Assembly (NCBI RefSeq): GCF_041537905.1
Contig: NZ_JBGRUO010000001.1
Location: forward strand, 1-64,000
Reading direction: 5' to 3'
DNA length: 64,000 nt
Source of the DNA: Ruegeria_C sp041537905
GTDB lineage: Bacteria; Pseudomonadota; Alphaproteobacteria; Rhodobacterales; Rhodobacteraceae
Both the position numbers and the translations under genes were made by a program. How positions within the stretch are numbered: the first letter of the stretch is position 1; each line of letters opens with the position of its first letter. Of the stretch, positions 43,736 through 52,377 are shown one piece after another. Under the pieces are notes generated by a model. It saw nothing but the letters and a program-made list of their open reading frames with translations, was not told the DNA's origin and searched no databases.

Positions 43736-44179
43736 ATGTTGGACAACCTGCCGCGCGGAACGATTTGTATCGAAGATATCGAGATGGGCATGAGCCGCCA
43801 TCTGCGCAAAGTCGTGACCGACGAGGACATCGAAATGTTCGCGCAGGTCTCGACCGACCGCAATCCGGTGCATCTGGATGACGATTATGCCCGCGACACC
43901 ATCTTCGAGGGGCGCATCGCCCATGGGATGCTGACGGCGGGCCTGATCTCGGCAGTGATCGGCGAGCAGCTTCCGGGTCACGGCACGGTCTATATGGGCC
44001 AGTCGCTGAAATTCCTCGCCCCTGTGCGCCCCGGCGACATGGTCTATGCCGAGGTCAAGGTTGTCGATATCGACCATTCCAAGCGCCGCGTGAAGCTGGA
44101 TTGCCACTGCGCGGTGGATGGCAAGAAGGTTCTGATCGGCGAAGCCATGGTCCTGGCCCCCAGCCGCAAGTTCGACTGA
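43736..44179 (+). CDS. MaoC family dehydratase
   Basis: 147 residues, single hotdog fold. The hydratase motif STDRNPVHLDDDYA carries the catalytic Asp and His; GRIAHGMLTAGLIS and LKFLAPVRPGD follow. Relatives are (R)-specific enoyl-CoA hydratases or acyl-CoA dehydratases. The start at 43736 is chosen because GAGGGTGAC precedes it; 43712 is the frame's first ATG. Followed by a strong inverted repeat before the next gene. Confidence 0.88.
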   Translation: MLDNLPRGTICIEDIEMGMSRHLRKVVTDEDIEMFAQVSTDRNPVHLDDDYARDTIFEGRIAHGMLTAGLISAVIGEQLPGHGTVYMGQSLKFLAPVRPGDMVYAEVKVVDIDHSKRRVKLDCHCAVDGKKVLIGEAMVLAPSRKFD

Positions 44180-44204
44180 TCGCGCCCGTTCAAACCTTGC
44201 AAAT

Positions 44205-44251
44205 ACCTCCCTGCCAGCAATGATGTCCGCTGACCGGTCTGGCAGGAGGGT
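44205..44251 (+). promoter_or_regulatory. long hairpin that buries the ribosome site of the GFA gene
   Basis: ACCTCCCTGCCAG (44205-44217) can pair with CTGGCAGGAGGGT (44239-44251) over 13 positions with one mismatch and one G-U, loop 21 nt. The 3' arm contains AGGAGGG, the Shine-Dalgarno of the ATG at 44255. It may act as a translational switch, or as a rho-dependent/weak terminator for maoC; no T-run follows. Confidence 0.55.
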
Positions 44252-44254
44252 GAC

Positions 44255-44659
44255 ATGCGGGTAAAGGGTGGCTGCCATTGCGGCGCGATCAGGTTTGAGG
44301 CGGAGGCCGATCCGGAGCGCACGCGGATTTGTCATTGCTCTGATTGTCAACGCCTCTCCGGCTCGCCCTTTCGGGTGGTGGTGCCGGTTCCTGAGGACGA
44401 TTTCAGACTGACCTCGGGCACGCCGCGGATCTATCGCAAAACCGGGGCAAGTGGTGCCATCAGACAGCAGGCATTCTGCGCGGAGTGCGGTGCTCCGATC
44501 TATGCGACATCCGATGATGCGCCACCGCGCGTGATAGGCGTTCGGGTTGGTGCGCTGGATCAGGCTACCGAGTTTGTTCCCCTGCGGCAGTTCTGGACCC
44601 GTTCGGCTGCTGGCTGGTTGGATGATCTCTCAAAGATTGAAGCCTTCGACGAGCAGTAG
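44255..44659 (+). CDS. GFA family (glutathione-dependent formaldehyde-activating-like) zinc protein
   Basis: 134 residues with the complete cysteine set: GGCHCGAIRFEA, RICHCSDCQRLSG and FCAECGAPIY, which bind two zinc ions in Gfa/CENP-V folds. The family name comes from a formaldehyde-glutathione enzyme but most members have unknown activity. The Shine-Dalgarno lies in a predicted stem. Confidence 0.92.
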   Translation: MRVKGGCHCGAIRFEAEADPERTRICHCSDCQRLSGSPFRVVVPVPEDDFRLTSGTPRIYRKTGASGAIRQQAFCAECGAPIYATSDDAPPRVIGVRVGALDQATEFVPLRQFWTRSAAGWLDDLSKIEAFDEQ

Positions 44660-44730
44660 TGATACGACTTTGCCCACCACCGGCTTTGCCGGGGCGGTTG
44701 AGCCCGTCGGGGCAACCTGTCTGAGAGAGT

Positions 44731-44876
44731 ATCGGTGGCGCCACCTTTGCGGAGTTCGGAAACGGGGCGTCACCCCCGCTCGGCCAACCGGTCGGTCGAG
44801 ACCCCTGCCAAAGGGTCCGGTTCCACGTCTGTTACGACACGCAGGCCCCGAAGGGTGCAGGTGAAGGATCGATCGC
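44731..44876 (+). repeat. dispersed ~150-bp repeat, copy 2
   Basis: 146-nt core matching 9569-9716 in the same orientation, with weaker similarity to ~44933. GGTGGCGCCACC is at 44734-44745. It sits between the convergent GFA and alpha/beta hydrolase genes; the weaker tail touches the hydrolase stop. The two single-base gaps relative to copy 1 destroy frame conservation, which favours a non-coding element. Confidence 0.75.
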
Positions 44877-44931
44877 CGACACACTGCCCGATGGCAGGTT
44901 TGCATGGGGTAACCCGGGCGCGCGTTGCGCC

Positions 44932-45741
44932 TCAGCCGCGCGACCAGAACCGTTTGATCGCGTCGGCCACGCGGGCCGGGTGGGTCAGCGGGGCCATGTG
45001 GCCAGTATTCTCCACATCGAGGCTGACCGCATCCGGCAGACGCCGGGCCAGCCCCTCATTGGCCGTTGCCGTGATCGCCGGTGAATGCGCCCCGCGTAGC
45101 AGCAGCACCGGTGCTGCCACATCGTCCAGCCCACCGGGGCGCAGCAACCCGTGGGGGTCGCGGGTGATCTGGGCATTGGCATCGGCCAGAATCGCCACGC
45201 CACGCGTCATGGCCGCGCGGGTCGTCTCGGCAAGATCGGACCATGCGGTCCCCCCTGCCCCCCAAAGCCGGTTGAACAGCCGCGCCGCGGTTTCCGGGTC
45301 TTCGGCGGCCAGCGCGTCATGCACCGGCTGCATGCTTCTGGCGTCCTCCACCGTGTCTTCGGGCCGATCCTGTTTGGCGACCGCAAAGAAGACCGGCTCG
45401 AACAGCACGAGGCTGCGCACAAGATCGGGGCGCTGAACCGCCAGATGCAGGGCGACCACGCCGCCAAAGGAATGCCCGATCAGGTCCATCGGTTCACGCA
45501 GCAACGCGATACCGGCCTCGATCATGCGGTCGAGAACACTGCCCTGCCCGTCCCAATCCGGGCTGCGCCCATGGGAGGGCATGTCGGGCGCGGTCACCGC
45601 GACATCGGGTCCGAGGCCCTGGGCCAGCCCGCGCAGCGCGCCGGAATGGGCCATGGTGCAGTGAAACCCCAGCACCTGGCGCGCGCCACGCCCAAGCCGC
45701 CGCACATGAAGCCCCTGTGCCACGGCCGGCAGGACTGTCAC
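44932..45741 (-). CDS. alpha/beta hydrolase
   Basis: 269 residues with oxyanion region GFHCTMAHSGAL, the nucleophile elbow LIGHSFGGVVAL (Ser), an Asp/His pair late (LRGAHSPAI region and ENTGHMAPL). Similar to BioH/haloperoxidase-type esterases; substrate unknown. It overlaps the DsbA-like isomerase gene by four bases. Confidence 0.88.
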   Translation of the reverse strand: MTVLPAVAQGLHVRRLGRGARQVLGFHCTMAHSGALRGLAQGLGPDVAVTAPDMPSHGRSPDWDGQGSVLDRMIEAGIALLREPMDLIGHSFGGVVALHLAVQRPDLVRSLVLFEPVFFAVAKQDRPEDTVEDARSMQPVHDALAAEDPETAARLFNRLWGAGGTAWSDLAETTRAAMTRGVAILADANAQITRDPHGLLRPGGLDDVAAPVLLLRGAHSPAITATANEGLARRLPDAVSLDVENTGHMAPLTHPARVADAIKRFWSRG

Positions 45742-46355
45742 TTCGCCTGCCCGGCCAGATGCCGGTCGAGATCGTCCAGCCGGTCCTGTCCCCAGAAGCG
45801 CTGATCATCCGACGTGATGTAGAACGGCGCGCCGAACACGCCGCGCTCGACCGCTTCTTCCAGATTGGCGGCATAGGTCTCGGCCCCGACCAGCAGGCCG
45901 CTATCGGCAAGGCCCGGATCGAACCCGGACTGCTCCAGACACTCCCGGATCACCGCATCATCGGCGATGTCCTTCTCCTCGGCCCAGCAGGCGCGCAGAA
46001 TCGCATGGCAGAGCCCGCCCAGATCACCGCCACCCGCCTTGGACGCCGCGATGATCGCATAAGACGAGGGGGCCGCGTTGGTGGGCCAATGGGCCGGTTG
46101 CAGGTTGAACGCCATCCCAAGCTTGTCAGATTGACGGCGCATCTCCTGCAGGCGGTATTCCTGACGCGAGATGTGCCTGTCCTTGGGCGGGCTGCCGCCG
46201 GTACGCCCGAACAGGGCCACGATATCCATCGGCTTGTAGGCGATGGTCGCCCCATGCTTGGCGGCGACCTCTTCCAACCGGGTCCCTGCAAGGTAGGCAT
46301 ATGGCGACAATGTCGCAAAAAAATAGTCAATGTCGGCCATCGTCATTTTCTCCAT
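45738..46355 (-). CDS. 2-hydroxychromene-2-carboxylate isomerase / DsbA-like thioredoxin-fold protein
   Basis: 205 residues from the ATG at 46355, supported by AAAGAGAG. IDYFFATLSPYAYLAGTRLEEVA begins a kappa-class GST/DsbA-like fold with a Ser-Pro in place of the CxxC pair; VFGAPFYITSDDQRFWGQDRL is the cis-Pro and C-terminal block typical of HCCA isomerases. It may act with the coupled hydrolase in an aromatic or glutathione-dependent pathway. Divergent from prs. Confidence 0.87.
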   Translation of the reverse strand: MEKMTMADIDYFFATLSPYAYLAGTRLEEVAAKHGATIAYKPMDIVALFGRTGGSPPKDRHISRQEYRLQEMRRQSDKLGMAFNLQPAHWPTNAAPSSYAIIAASKAGGGDLGGLCHAILRACWAEEKDIADDAVIRECLEQSGFDPGLADSGLLVGAETYAANLEEAVERGVFGAPFYITSDDQRFWGQDRLDDLDRHLAGQAK

Positions 46356-46389
46356 CACGCTCTCTTTGCCGGACGGTAAGCCCATGCTA

Positions 46390-46430
46390 AGCGGTGTCAA
46401 CATCACGAATCTGTCACACATGACACCGCT
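46390..46430. promoter_or_regulatory. 10-bp perfect inverted repeat upstream of prs
   Basis: AGCGGTGTCA (46390-46399) and TGACACCGCT (46421-46430) are exact complements with a 21-bp spacer, in the 93-bp divergent gap, ending 18 bp before the prs ATG. It could be an operator for two dimers three helical turns apart or a hairpin in the prs leader. Confidence 0.5.
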
Positions 46431-46448
46431 GCCTCGGGGATTCTCCAT

Positions 46449-47468
46449 ATGCCGACACCGACCGAACCCAAGCTGATCGCTGGGAACGCCAACAAACCTT
46501 TGGCCGATGCAATCGCCAGGCGGATGAGCCTCTATCGCGGCGTTGATCAGGCCCCGGTCGAGGCGCGGGTGGAACGCTTCAACGATGGCGAGATTTTTGT
46601 CGAAGTGTTCGAAAATGTGCGCGGTGAGGATATGTTCATCATCCAGCCGACCTCGAACCCGGCCAATGACAACCTGATGGAGCTGCTGATCATCTCGGAC
46701 GCGCTGCGCCGGTCGTCAGCGGATCGGATCACTGCGGTGATCCCCTATTTCGGCTATGCCCGCCAGGACCGCCGCACCAAGGCCCGCACGCCAATCTCGG
46801 CCAAGCTGGTTGCCAACATGCTGACCGGTGCCGGGATCGAGCGGGTGCTGACCATGGACCTGCATGCGGCGCAGATTCAGGGCTTCTTCGACATACCGGT
46901 CGACAACCTCTATGCCAGCCCGATCTTTGCGCTGGATGTGAAGACGCAGTTCAAGGATCAGATGGACGAGCTGATGGTGGTATCGCCGGACGTGGGCGGC
47001 GTGGCCCGCGCCCGCGAGCTAGCCAAGCGCATCAACGCGCCGCTGTCGATCGTGGACAAGCGCCGCGAAAACCCCGGTGAAGTGGCCGAGATGACCGTGA
47101 TCGGTGACGTCAAAGACAAGATCTGCCTGATCGTGGACGATATCTGCGACACCGCCGGGACGCTCTGCAAGGCGGCGCAGGTGCTGATGGACAAGGGCGC
47201 GAAGGAGGTCCATTCCTACATCACCCATGGCGTGATGAGCGGCCCGGCAGTGGAACGGGTGACCAATTCGGTGATGAAATCGCTGGTCCTGACCGACACG
47301 ATCCAGCCGACCAAGCCAATCCAGAAGGCCGGCAATATCCGCGTGGTGCCCACCGCGCCGATCTTCACCCAGGCGATCCTGAACATCTGGAACGGCACCT
47401 CGGTCTCCTCGCTGTTCGAGGACAAGACGCTGACCCCGATCTACGAGTCGCTCTACCACATGGACTGA
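46449..47468 (+). CDS. prs: ribose-phosphate pyrophosphokinase
   Basis: 339 residues, slightly longer than the usual ~315. It makes PRPP from ribose 5-phosphate and ATP for nucleotide, His and Trp synthesis. Visible blocks: ERFNDGEIFVEV, FIIQPTSNPANDNLMELL, RQDRRTKARTPISAKLVANML, MDLHAAQIQGFF, VVSPDVGGVARARELA and the PRPP loop LIVDDICDTAGTL. Monocistronic. Confidence 0.97.
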   Translation: MPTPTEPKLIAGNANKPLADAIARRMSLYRGVDQAPVEARVERFNDGEIFVEVFENVRGEDMFIIQPTSNPANDNLMELLIISDALRRSSADRITAVIPYFGYARQDRRTKARTPISAKLVANMLTGAGIERVLTMDLHAAQIQGFFDIPVDNLYASPIFALDVKTQFKDQMDELMVVSPDVGGVARARELAKRINAPLSIVDKRRENPGEVAEMTVIGDVKDKICLIVDDICDTAGTLCKAAQVLMDKGAKEVHSYITHGVMSGPAVERVTNSVMKSLVLTDTIQPTKPIQKAGNIRVVPTAPIFTQAILNIWNGTSVSSLFEDKTLTPIYESLYHMD

Positions 47469-47596
47469 CCCTGCGGGTCGGACCCTCCAGTAACCATTGG
47501 CCTGCGCGACGCTCTGGAAATTGGCCGCCACCACGTGCGAGGCCATCGTCAGGCTGTCGGCATTTTAGCGTAGCTCGGGCGGCAGCAGGGGTCGGG

Positions 47597-48661
47597 CTAA
47601 GCGACCTCGTGCCGCAACAGTGCTGCCTCACTGTCCGAAAGCGGGCGGCGGGCGAAATCGCCGTAGCTGTGGGGGTTGCTCTCCAGCGAGGGCCGGAGTT
47701 GCAGCAAACGGGCCCGGTCCTGCTCGGTCAGGGCCGAAAGCGCGGCGCTGGCGGGGTGAAAGCTCTCGGTTTCGACACCGTTGGCCCAGATGATCTGATG
47801 CGCGGGCAGCAGCAGGTGCACATAGGTCACCTCGCGCGCGCCCATATCCACGCGGACGCTTGATCCGTTGACCAGCTGCCGCGCGGGCACCAGCACTTCG
47901 GGCGTGTTGAACAGCGCCTGCGCGGCGGGTCCTTTCAACAGCATCCGGTGTTCGGGCGAGACCAGAAGTTCCGCATCGGGCCGGTCGGTTTCAAACGCTC
48001 CGGCGGCGAAACGGATCGGGCGCAGGTCCGGCATCACAAAGAGCCGCGCGCCGCTCATCCGGCGCTGGCCGATCCATTGGACCTTCTGCGCGCCGCTGTC
48101 GCGGGTCTGCACCAGATCGCCCTCCCGCAAGTCCTCGACCAGACGGAACCCGTCGGGCGTGCGAATTCGCGTGCCGGGAGTGAAACAGATGACGCCACCT
48201 GCGACCGGGGTTATGCTTGGTCCCGGCCAGGCGTCGAACCTGTGCTGCACGACATGGAGGTCCTCATTGCGTGGCGGCAGCCCGTCATGGAACATCAGAA
48301 GCGGCCGTGCTGTATCGCCGGCTTCGATCAGCGTGGCGGTAAAACACCGCGCTCCGTCACTGACCACAAAACTGCGATCCATCAGCGGATCAGCCGAATC
48401 CGCGACGCCCATGTTGGTGTTTTGCTCGACCGCCGCACCAACCATCCGCTGCACCTGTTGTGCTGCGTATCTGCGATCTGCGTCGTTATCGCCTGCCTGC
48501 CCTGTGTCACACAGACCATTGGGTTCATCCACCCGCACGGCCTCGCCGCGCCATGACCAAACCGCCCCGACCGTCAGTGTTTCCAGTGGTGCGGCCGTGA
48601 GGCCATCAAGTTCCGTCTGTGCCCAGGAGATGACAAACGTGCCGCTAAAGCCCGTATCCAT
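47597..48661 (-). CDS. Hint domain-containing protein (hemolysin/hedgehog-intein type)
   Basis: 354 residues. A beta-rich N-terminal ~150 residues with little similarity to anything I recognise, then a Hint_2 domain from ~157: the splice-junction-like CFTPGTRIRTPDGFRLVEDL, EGDLVQTRDSG, WIGQRRMSG, SPEHRMLL, and a C-terminal VTYVHLLLPAHQIIWANGVETESF. Such proteins are abundant in Rhodobacterales, where they are thought to self-cleave or to be exported by type I systems. No signal peptide seen. Confidence 0.87.
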   Translation of the reverse strand: MDTGFSGTFVISWAQTELDGLTAAPLETLTVGAVWSWRGEAVRVDEPNGLCDTGQAGDNDADRRYAAQQVQRMVGAAVEQNTNMGVADSADPLMDRSFVVSDGARCFTATLIEAGDTARPLLMFHDGLPPRNEDLHVVQHRFDAWPGPSITPVAGGVICFTPGTRIRTPDGFRLVEDLREGDLVQTRDSGAQKVQWIGQRRMSGARLFVMPDLRPIRFAAGAFETDRPDAELLVSPEHRMLLKGPAAQALFNTPEVLVPARQLVNGSSVRVDMGAREVTYVHLLLPAHQIIWANGVETESFHPASAALSALTEQDRARLLQLRPSLESNPHSYGDFARRPLSDSEAALLRHEVA

Positions 48662-48757
48662 TGCCTGATTGCCTGCTGTTATTGTTATTCACAAAAGGTT
48701 AACAGCACAGATCGGTCTGACAAAGCTTTTCGTGTCAGGGAATGGGGCGACGTGCCC

Positions 48758-49483
48758 TCAAAACCTCAGTTTTATGCCCAGAGGCGCCATCCGGGGCTCT
48801 TCCTTGCCCGTGTCGATGCCATGCCCGCGCGAGGCTGGCCCATAGGCGGCAGAAGGTGCTTTGCCCGGCCAGTCATGCTTTGGCTCTGCCTCCAGCAGGC
48901 TCAGAACGCCCGAGTTGCGCGCGACATCATTGCTCAGCCTGACGCCAGAGCCCAGATCGGCCCCCAGAAAGGCGTTGTAGTTCATACCCGCCTCGCCATC
49001 CGGTGCCAGCAACGCGCCCGAGCGGTTGCCGCCCAATGTGAACTGCGTTGCGGGGTCTTGTTGGTCGGTGGTGTCCCGCGCGCGCAGCTTGGCGAAAGGC
49101 CGGAAGCGCAGTGTCGTGGCCGTATCGTCGCGCTTGAGCAGCTTGGCGAACCAGCCTGCGGATTCGGTGGTGGTGGTTACGGGGTCAGCCGCCGCAACCG
49201 TCTCATCCACCTCGGCGCGAGTGGCTGCTTGCCTGGACAGTTCCGGCTCTGTCGGCTCGTTCTTGTTTCGCAAGCCGAGCTTCTGCAGAGGGTTGAACCA
49301 GGTCGCTTCCGATTTTGGCGGCGCGATGCGCGCCAGGTCGTCGAGAGGATAAAGCAGCCCGACATCCTGAGCATTTCGTGACACGGTGATCACGGCATCG
49401 CTGCCGGTGAGGGGCACTTCTGACTGCGCAGCAGCGCATAGCGGGAAGATTACCGCCAAAGGGGCAATGAAACGGCGCAACAT
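48758..49483 (-). CDS. hypothetical secreted protein
   Basis: 241 residues from the ATG at 49483 (AGGGA upstream; TTG at 49489 in frame). Signal peptide ~1-20 (IFPLCAAAQS). No family recognised. The middle is Thr/Glu-rich; the C-terminal third reads GMNYNAFLGADLGSGVRLSNDV and ends RMAPLGIKLRF, suggesting outer-membrane-barrel-like strands and an aromatic C-terminus. Function unknown. Confidence 0.7.
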   Translation of the reverse strand: MLRRFIAPLAVIFPLCAAAQSEVPLTGSDAVITVSRNAQDVGLLYPLDDLARIAPPKSEATWFNPLQKLGLRNKNEPTEPELSRQAATRAEVDETVAAADPVTTTTESAGWFAKLLKRDDTATTLRFRPFAKLRARDTTDQQDPATQFTLGGNRSGALLAPDGEAGMNYNAFLGADLGSGVRLSNDVARNSGVLSLLEAEPKHDWPGKAPSAAYGPASRGHGIDTGKEEPRMAPLGIKLRF

Positions 49484-49753
49484 ATTCAATTCCCTATTCT
49501 GTTGTGCCCCCTTTGGACCTCAGTTTTCTAAAGGAATGGTTGACCTCTCACTAGTGTATTTTGGCAACAGCTGCGAAGATTGACGCAGGGTCAGCACCAA
49601 TAAGCGCCCCATAACTGCCTTATTTGCGCAGTTTTTCCGGGTCGGAGGCCGCAAGACTGACGCGCGCTGCCCGTGGTTTGGGTATTGGAAGAATCGCTCT
49701 CCCTCGCTTAAACGCGCGGGCAAGATGGCCGCTGAACAGAAGGAACGCGCGAG

Positions 49754-51643
49754 TTGCAACAGAATCAGGACCCAGCGCATTCCGTGTATGCGGTGGACAA
49801 ATGGGGCAAGGGGCTGATCGTGGTCACCGATGCCGGTGAGATCGGGCTGAAGAACCCGCTCTCCCCCGAAACCCCCGCCATCAGCCTGCCGGGTATCCTA
49901 CAGGATCTGGACCAGCGCGGCATCAAGGCGCCAATGATCCTGCGCGTGAGTTCCTATCTGGAAAACGAGATCGCACATATCAACGAAAGCTTCGCCGAGG
50001 CGATCGCGCGGGTGGGCTACAAGGGTAGCTATCGCGGTGTCTTCCCGATCAAGGTCAACCAGCAGGCGCAGGTGATCGACCGGATCGTCGAGTTTGGCAA
50101 GAAATACAGCTATGGGCTGGAAGCGGGCTCGAAACCGGAACTGGTGATCGCGCTGGCGCATCGTCTGGCGCGCGAGGCGCTGATCGTGTGCAACGGCGTC
50201 AAGGATGCCGAATTCATCCAGCTTGCCATCCTCAGCCGCAAGATCGGTTTCAACACGGTGATCGTGCTGGAAAGCCCGCGTGAGGCCGATACCGTCATCG
50301 AGGTCTACAAGGAGTTGGGGATCGAGCCGCTGCTGGGCGTGCGCGTGAAACTGACCAACCAGATCAGCGGTAAATGGGAGGAAAGCTCGGGCGATCGTTC
50401 CGCCTTTGGCATGAACACCGATCAACTGGTGGCGGTGGTCGACAAGCTGCGCGATGCCGGGCTGAGCCATTGCCTGAAGCTGCAGCATTCGCATCTGGGC
50501 AGTCAGGTGCCGGATGTGAACGATGTGCGCCGGGCGGTGGGCGAGGCCTGCCGCTATTTCACCGAACTGACCCGCGAGGGCGTGCCGCTGACCCATCTCG
50601 ATCTGGGTGGCGGCATGGGCGTGGATTATACCGGCGAAAAGAAAGCCACCGAGAACTCGATCAACTACACGGTCGAGGAATATTGCGCCAATGTGGTGGA
50701 AACCGTGGGCTATGCCATGGACGAGGCCGGAATCGACCACCCGACGCTGGTCACCGAAAGCGGGCGCGCGGTGGTGGCGACCTCATCGATGCTGGTGTTC
50801 AACGTGCTGGAAAGCACACTTTATGACGCGCCCAGCGCGCCAGAGGTGGAACCCGACGATCACCACCTGCTGTCCGATCTGGCCGCCGTGAACGGATACC
50901 TGAGTGCAGAGCGGTTGCAGGAATGCTGGAACGATGCCTCCTTCTACCGCAACGAGTTGCGCGCGCTGTTTCGCCGCGGCTATGTGGATCTGCGCCAGAT
51001 GGCGCGGGCCGAACGCATTTACCTGTCGCTGATGGCGCGGATCAAGGCGCTGGTGGCGGCAGCCGAGGGTGAAACCGATGTCGATGACGAGCTAAAGACC
51101 CTCGCTGATATATATCACTGCAATTTCTCGCTGTTCCAGTCGCTGCCCGATGTCTGGGCGATCGACCAGCTGCACCCGATCGTGCCCTTGCAGATGCTGA
51201 ACGAGGCCCCGGACCGGCGCGCGGTGCTCAGCGATATCACCTGCGACAGCGATGGCAAGATCGACCGGTTCATCCTGTCCGATGGCGTTTCGCCCAGCCT
51301 GCCGGTGCATACCCTGCCCGAGACGGACGAGTATTACATGGGCGTCTTCTTTGTCGGCGCCTATCAGGAAACGCTGGGCGATCTGCACAACCTCTTTGGC
51401 GACACCAATGTGGTGACCATCGACCTGCGGGGTGATGGCGGGTTCGACCTGCTGCATGAACAAGAGGGCGATACGATCTCCGAAGTGATGTCCTATGTGG
51501 AGTTCGACCCCGCCGATTGCGTCGCCGCCTTCCGCAAAATGGTGGACGAGGCCATTTCAACCGGTACTCTGCAATCCAAGGACCGCAGAACCCTGATGAG
51601 CGCCTATCGCGACAGCATCAACGGCTATACCTACTACGAGTGA
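49754..51643 (+). CDS. speA: biosynthetic arginine decarboxylase
   Basis: 629 residues, the SpeA length. PLP lysine Lys100 in GVFPIKVNQQ, GLEAGSKPEL, LGGGMGVDYTG, and the substrate-side block QSLPDVWAIDQLHPIVP. It converts arginine to agmatine, the first step of the polyamine route completed by the downstream agmatinase. The only supported start is TTG at 49754, with AGGA nine bases upstream; the in-cluster ATG at 49725 is out of frame. Confidence 0.95.
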   Translation: MQQNQDPAHSVYAVDKWGKGLIVVTDAGEIGLKNPLSPETPAISLPGILQDLDQRGIKAPMILRVSSYLENEIAHINESFAEAIARVGYKGSYRGVFPIKVNQQAQVIDRIVEFGKKYSYGLEAGSKPELVIALAHRLAREALIVCNGVKDAEFIQLAILSRKIGFNTVIVLESPREADTVIEVYKELGIEPLLGVRVKLTNQISGKWEESSGDRSAFGMNTDQLVAVVDKLRDAGLSHCLKLQHSHLGSQVPDVNDVRRAVGEACRYFTELTREGVPLTHLDLGGGMGVDYTGEKKATENSINYTVEEYCANVVETVGYAMDEAGIDHPTLVTESGRAVVATSSMLVFNVLESTLYDAPSAPEVEPDDHHLLSDLAAVNGYLSAERLQECWNDASFYRNELRALFRRGYVDLRQMARAERIYLSLMARIKALVAAAEGETDVDDELKTLADIYHCNFSLFQSLPDVWAIDQLHPIVPLQMLNEAPDRRAVLSDITCDSDGKIDRFILSDGVSPSLPVHTLPETDEYYMGVFFVGAYQETLGDLHNLFGDTNVVTIDLRGDGGFDLLHEQEGDTISEVMSYVEFDPADCVAAFRKMVDEAISTGTLQSKDRRTLMSAYRDSINGYTYYE

Positions 51644-51648
51644 GGGCG

Positions 51649-52305
51649 ATGACCCAGAGGAGTATGACACGATACGCGGCGATTGCGCTTTTTGCTGCGA
51701 TCCCGACAGCTGTTCCAGCGGATGGCCCGTCCTTTGATTGCCTCAAGGCTGAAACACCGGTTGAAACCGCCATCTGCGGTGACCCGGTTTTGTCGGCGCT
51801 TGATCGTGAAATGAGCACGGTCTACAGCGCTGCAATGATCGACAAATCCGCAAGCGATGGCGATGCCGGTCAGGCCCTCTATGACAGCCAGAAAACCTGG
51901 CTTGCCCAGCGCGATATCTGCGCCAAAACCGACGCCGCAGCCCCGGATTGCCTGATCAAAAGCTACGCCGCGCAACTTGCAGCCATAGCCCATAACAGCG
52001 AGACCGCATATCTGGGTCAGCATATCACGAGCGGTCCGATTACCTTTAACTGCGGTGCCGAGAATGGCGGGTTTTGGTACTTGGCCATTCGAACTGAACC
52101 CGAGATGATGTATCTCTCTCGTGCGGGGCTGGGCAGCGTCCTAACCGCCACCGAGCTTGACGCAGCGGGACAATGGGCCATCGCGTTTCACGACGCCGAA
52201 ACCGGGCGCCGCTTTCGGTATCTCGACGGAGGCGCTGCCTCTGCCTATGAGGATGGAAAAGGTGCGATTCTGACTTGTCAGCCAACCGCGGCTCGAAAAA
52301 ATTGA
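51649..52305 (+). CDS. LprI-family (DUF1311) secreted protein
   Basis: 218 residues from the ATG at 51649, only 5 bp after speA and preceded by GAGGG. Signal peptide ~1-27. Residues ~32-110 match the lysozyme-inhibitor LprI N-terminal domain (FDCLKAETPVETAICGDPVLSALDREMSTVY, CLIKSYAAQLAAI) with paired cysteines. The C-terminal part (FNCGAENGG to ILTCQP) resembles an MliC-like small barrel with two Cys. The role next to speA is unknown. Confidence 0.8.
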   Translation: MTQRSMTRYAAIALFAAIPTAVPADGPSFDCLKAETPVETAICGDPVLSALDREMSTVYSAAMIDKSASDGDAGQALYDSQKTWLAQRDICAKTDAAAPDCLIKSYAAQLAAIAHNSETAYLGQHITSGPITFNCGAENGGFWYLAIRTEPEMMYLSRAGLGSVLTATELDAAGQWAIAFHDAETGRRFRYLDGGAASAYEDGKGAILTCQPTAARKN

Positions 52306-52340
52306 TACGCAACGCCGAGCCATCTGGCGCCGGCCTAACC

Positions 52341-52357
52341 TCTTTGCACCGCAAAGA
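52341..52357. other. small hairpin before the carboxynorspermidine synthase gene
   Basis: TCTTTGC (52341-52347) and GCAAAGA (52351-52357) form a 7-bp stem with a 3-nt loop, 21 bp before the next ATG and before its AGAGGA ribosome site. Could be a weak processing or pausing site. Confidence 0.3.
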
Positions 52358-52377
52358 CCTTTAGAAAAGAGGAATAG

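Noticed and set aside
47469..47596. Terminator after prs (GACCC/GGGTC near 47467-47479)
   Set aside because: A stem of five pairs with a 3-nt loop and no T-run is too weak to call.
52054..52305. Separate gene for the MliC-like C-terminal part of the LprI protein
   Set aside because: It is in frame with the LprI part and has no own start or ribosome site.
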